Source: Sphingomonadaceae bacterium
GTDB lineage: Bacteria; Pseudomonadota; Alphaproteobacteria; Sphingomonadales; Sphingomonadaceae
Direction of reading: 5' to 3'
Length of the DNA stretch: 6,673 nucleotides
Assembly (NCBI GenBank): GCA_019245455.1
Contig: JAFARM010000181.1
Location: 1-6,673, forward strand
Positions 4,746-6,673 of the stretch are shown one piece after another. Position 1 is the first letter of the stretch. Each line of letters starts with the position of its first letter. The translations under genes were made by a program, and so were the position numbers. Under the pieces are notes generated by a model, which saw only the letters and a program-made list of their open reading frames with translations, had not been told where the DNA came from and did not search any database.

Positions 4746-6673
4746 ATGAAGTTCACTTTGTCCTGGCTGCGCGAGCATCTCGCTGGCGACGCGCCGCTCG
4801 ACCGCATCCTGGCGACGCTCAACGCCATCGGGCTGGAGGTCGAGGGCGTCAGCGATCCCGCCGCGCGCCTCGCCCCGTTTACCATCGCCGAGGTGCTGAC
4901 CGCCGTCCCGCACCCACAGGCCGACAAGCTGCGCGTGCTGACCGTCGCCACCGGCACCGGCGATCCCGTGCAGGTGGTGTGCGGAGCACCCAACGCGCGG
5001 GCGGGGATGAAGGGCGTGTTCGGCGCGCCGGGCGCGTACGTGCCGGGCAGCGACCTGACGCTGAAGGTCGCCACCATCCGCGGCGTCGAAAGCCGCGGCA
5101 TGATGTGCTCGATGCGCGAGCTCGAACTGTCGGACGAGCATGACGGCATCATCGACCTGCCGGCAGACGCGCCGGTCGGTGCCGGGTACGCCGCCTGGGC
5201 CGGGCTCGACGATCCGGTGATCGAGGTCGCGGTCACGCCCAACCGGCAGGACTGCATGGGCGTGCGCGGCATCGCCCGCGACCTCGCCGCCGCCGGGCTG
5301 GGGACGCTGAAGCCGCTGGCCGAGGCGTACCGCACCGCGAGCTTCGACGTGCCCCGCGCCGGCTCCCGGCCCGATGTCCGCACCGACGACCCCGCCGGCT
5401 GCCCGGCCTTCTACGCCTGCAGCATCAGCGGGGTGAGCAACGGCGCCTCGCCCGCGTGGTTGGCGGTCAAGCTGCGCGCGGTTGGGCAGAAGCCGATCTC
5501 GGCGCTGGTCGATATCACCAACTTCGTCATGCTCGACCTCGGCCGGCCGCTGCACGTCTACGACCGGGCGAAGCTCACGGGGGCGCTCACGGCGCGCAAG
5601 GCGCGAGACGGCGAAACGGTCGAGGCGCTGAACGGCAAGACCTATGTGCTCGATGCGTCGATGACGGTCATCGCCGACGACGCCCACGTCCACGACATCG
5701 GCGGCATCATGGGCGGCATAGGGTCGGGCGTGTCGGGGGCGACGACCGACGTGCTGATCGAGTGCGCCTATTTCGACCCCGCCGGGATCGCCCGCACGGG
5801 TCAGAAGCTGACGCTGACCAGCGACGCGCGCAGCCGTTTCGAGCGCGGCGTCGATCCCGCCTTCCTCGACGAGGGACTGGCGATCGCCACGCACCTGGTG
5901 CGCGAGTTGTGCGGCGGCACCGCGAGCGAGGTCACACGCGCCGGCCACCCGCCCGCCGAGCCGCGTCGCATCGCCTTCGCGCCCAAGCGGACGCTGGCGC
6001 TCGCCGGAGTCGATGTGCCCGAGGACGAGCAGGCGGCGATCCTCACCCGCCTGGGCTTCGGCGTCGAGCGCGGCACGCCATGGCAGGTCACCGTCCCCAC
6101 CTGGCGGCGCGACATCGGTGGTGGGCCGGACGCAAGCGCCGGCTGGGACGGCCCCGCCGACCTCGTCGAGGAGGTCGTCCGCATCCACGGCCTCGACGCC
6201 GTCCCCTCGACCCCGCTGCCGCGCGCGGAGGGCGTCGCCCGGCCGACCGCGACGCCGGCGCAGCGGACCGAGCGCCGCCTGCGACGCGCGCTCGCGGCGC
6301 GCGGGCTGAACGAGGCGGTGACGTGGAGCTTCGTCGCCCCCGCGCAGGCCGAGCCGTTCGGGGGTGCCGCCTGGACGCTGGCCAACCCGATCTCCGCCGA
6401 CCTCGCCGCCATGCGCCCGTCGCTGATCCCGGGCCTGCTCGCGGCGGCGCGGCGCAACCTCGACCGCGGCGAGGCGGGCGTGCGCCTGTTCGAGATCGGC
6501 CGCCGCTACCTTGCCGACGGCGAGCACCCGACCGCCGCCCTCCTGCTCGCCGGGCAGGCCCGCGCCCGCGACTGGACGACAGGGCCGGCGGCGGGCTTCG
6601 ACGCCTTCGCCGCCAAGGCCGAGGCGCTCGCCGCGCTCGCCGCCGCGGGCGTGCCGACCGAGCGGCTGGCGGT
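4746..6673 (+). CDS. pheT: Phenylalanyl-tRNA synthetase beta subunit (3' end beyond window)
   Basis: PheT is the beta subunit of phenylalanyl-tRNA synthetase; it binds tRNA-Phe and carries the editing site that hydrolyses mischarged Tyr-tRNA-Phe. The frame is open from ATG 4746 to the right edge, 642 codons of a protein usually near 800 residues. Visible in order: the N-terminal MKFTLSWLREHL; the EMAP/OB-type tRNA-binding domain (about 40-150, with VCGAPNARAG at 78-87 and RGVESRGMMCSMRELELS); VTPNRQDCMGVRGIARDLAAAG (about 164-185); the B3/B4 editing domain (about 215-375, with ISALVDITNFVMLDLGRPLHVYD, GGIMGG at 319-324 and SRFERGVDP); the B5 domain (about 395-490, DLVEEVVRIHGLD from 472); and the start of the synthetase-like core (LNEAVTWSFV). 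The C-terminal anticodon-binding domain is outside the window. A short Gly-rich insert at 458-467 precedes DLVEEV. There is no strong ribosome site; the start is set by the conserved N-terminus. Confidence 0.96.
   Translation, partial: MKFTLSWLREHLAGDAPLDRILATLNAIGLEVEGVSDPAARLAPFTIAEVLTAVPHPQADKLRVLTVATGTGDPVQVVCGAPNARAGMKGVFGAPGAYVPGSDLTLKVATIRGVESRGMMCSMRELELSDEHDGIIDLPADAPVGAGYAAWAGLDDPVIEVAVTPNRQDCMGVRGIARDLAAAGLGTLKPLAEAYRTASFDVPRAGSRPDVRTDDPAGCPAFYACSISGVSNGASPAWLAVKLRAVGQKPISALVDITNFVMLDLGRPLHVYDRAKLTGALTARKARDGETVEALNGKTYVLDASMTVIADDAHVHDIGGIMGGIGSGVSGATTDVLIECAYFDPAGIARTGQKLTLTSDARSRFERGVDPAFLDEGLAIATHLVRELCGGTASEVTRAGHPPAEPRRIAFAPKRTLALAGVDVPEDEQAAILTRLGFGVERGTPWQVTVPTWRRDIGGGPDASAGWDGPADLVEEVVRIHGLDAVPSTPLPRAEGVARPTATPAQRTERRLRRALAARGLNEAVTWSFVAPAQAEPFGGAAWTLANPISADLAAMRPSLIPGLLAAARRNLDRGEAGVRLFEIGRRYLADGEHPTAALLLAGQARARDWTTGPAAGFDAFAAKAEALAALAAAGVPTERLA

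Noticed and set aside
4689..6527. A 612-codon open frame on the minus strand opposite pheT
   Set aside because: The product is Arg/Ala/Gly/His-rich low-complexity sequence, a shadow of the unmistakable pheT frame on the plus strand.

Overview
The window is GC-rich DNA with strongly G/C-ending codons. The L35, L20, PheS and PheT sequences, and GCTA-type -10 elements of the alphaproteobacterial housekeeping kind, suggest an alphaproteobacterium, most likely a sphingomonad. That assignment rests on recognition of sequence style, not on a search. Most of the window is core chromosome. I see no phage genes, transposase, CRISPR array, tRNA or rRNA.

Layout. Positions 1-60 hold the last 19 codons of an unidentified plus-strand gene. 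It converges on a minus-strand AsmA-family envelope protein (57-2144), and the two stop codons share one CTAG palindrome. After a 171-base divergent spacer comes the ribosomal pair rpmI-rplT (L35 and L20), closed by a clear intrinsic terminator at 2937-2972. The next spacer carries a candidate -10 element and a 74-base REP-like inverted repeat (3000-3073), followed by pheS. A 33-codon membrane ORF overlaps the pheS stop codon (4201-4302). A DUF1640-like coiled-coil/tail-anchor protein follows (4343-4699), then pheT, which runs off the right edge (4746 onward).

How it works together. rpmI, rplT, pheS and pheT form a conserved translation neighbourhood: two 50S proteins and the two subunits of the (alpha-beta)2 phenylalanyl-tRNA synthetase. 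Here pheS and pheT, often adjacent in bacteria, are split by 541 bases holding two small predicted membrane proteins. The first appears translationally coupled to pheS. The second and pheT share an unusual start context (TAGGCT, seven bases, ATG) that could be leaderless promoters or weak ribosome sites.

The least ordinary parts are the coupled 33-residue membrane ORF, the split of pheS from pheT, and the inverted repeat at the pheS 5' end. I found no convincing new multi-gene system.
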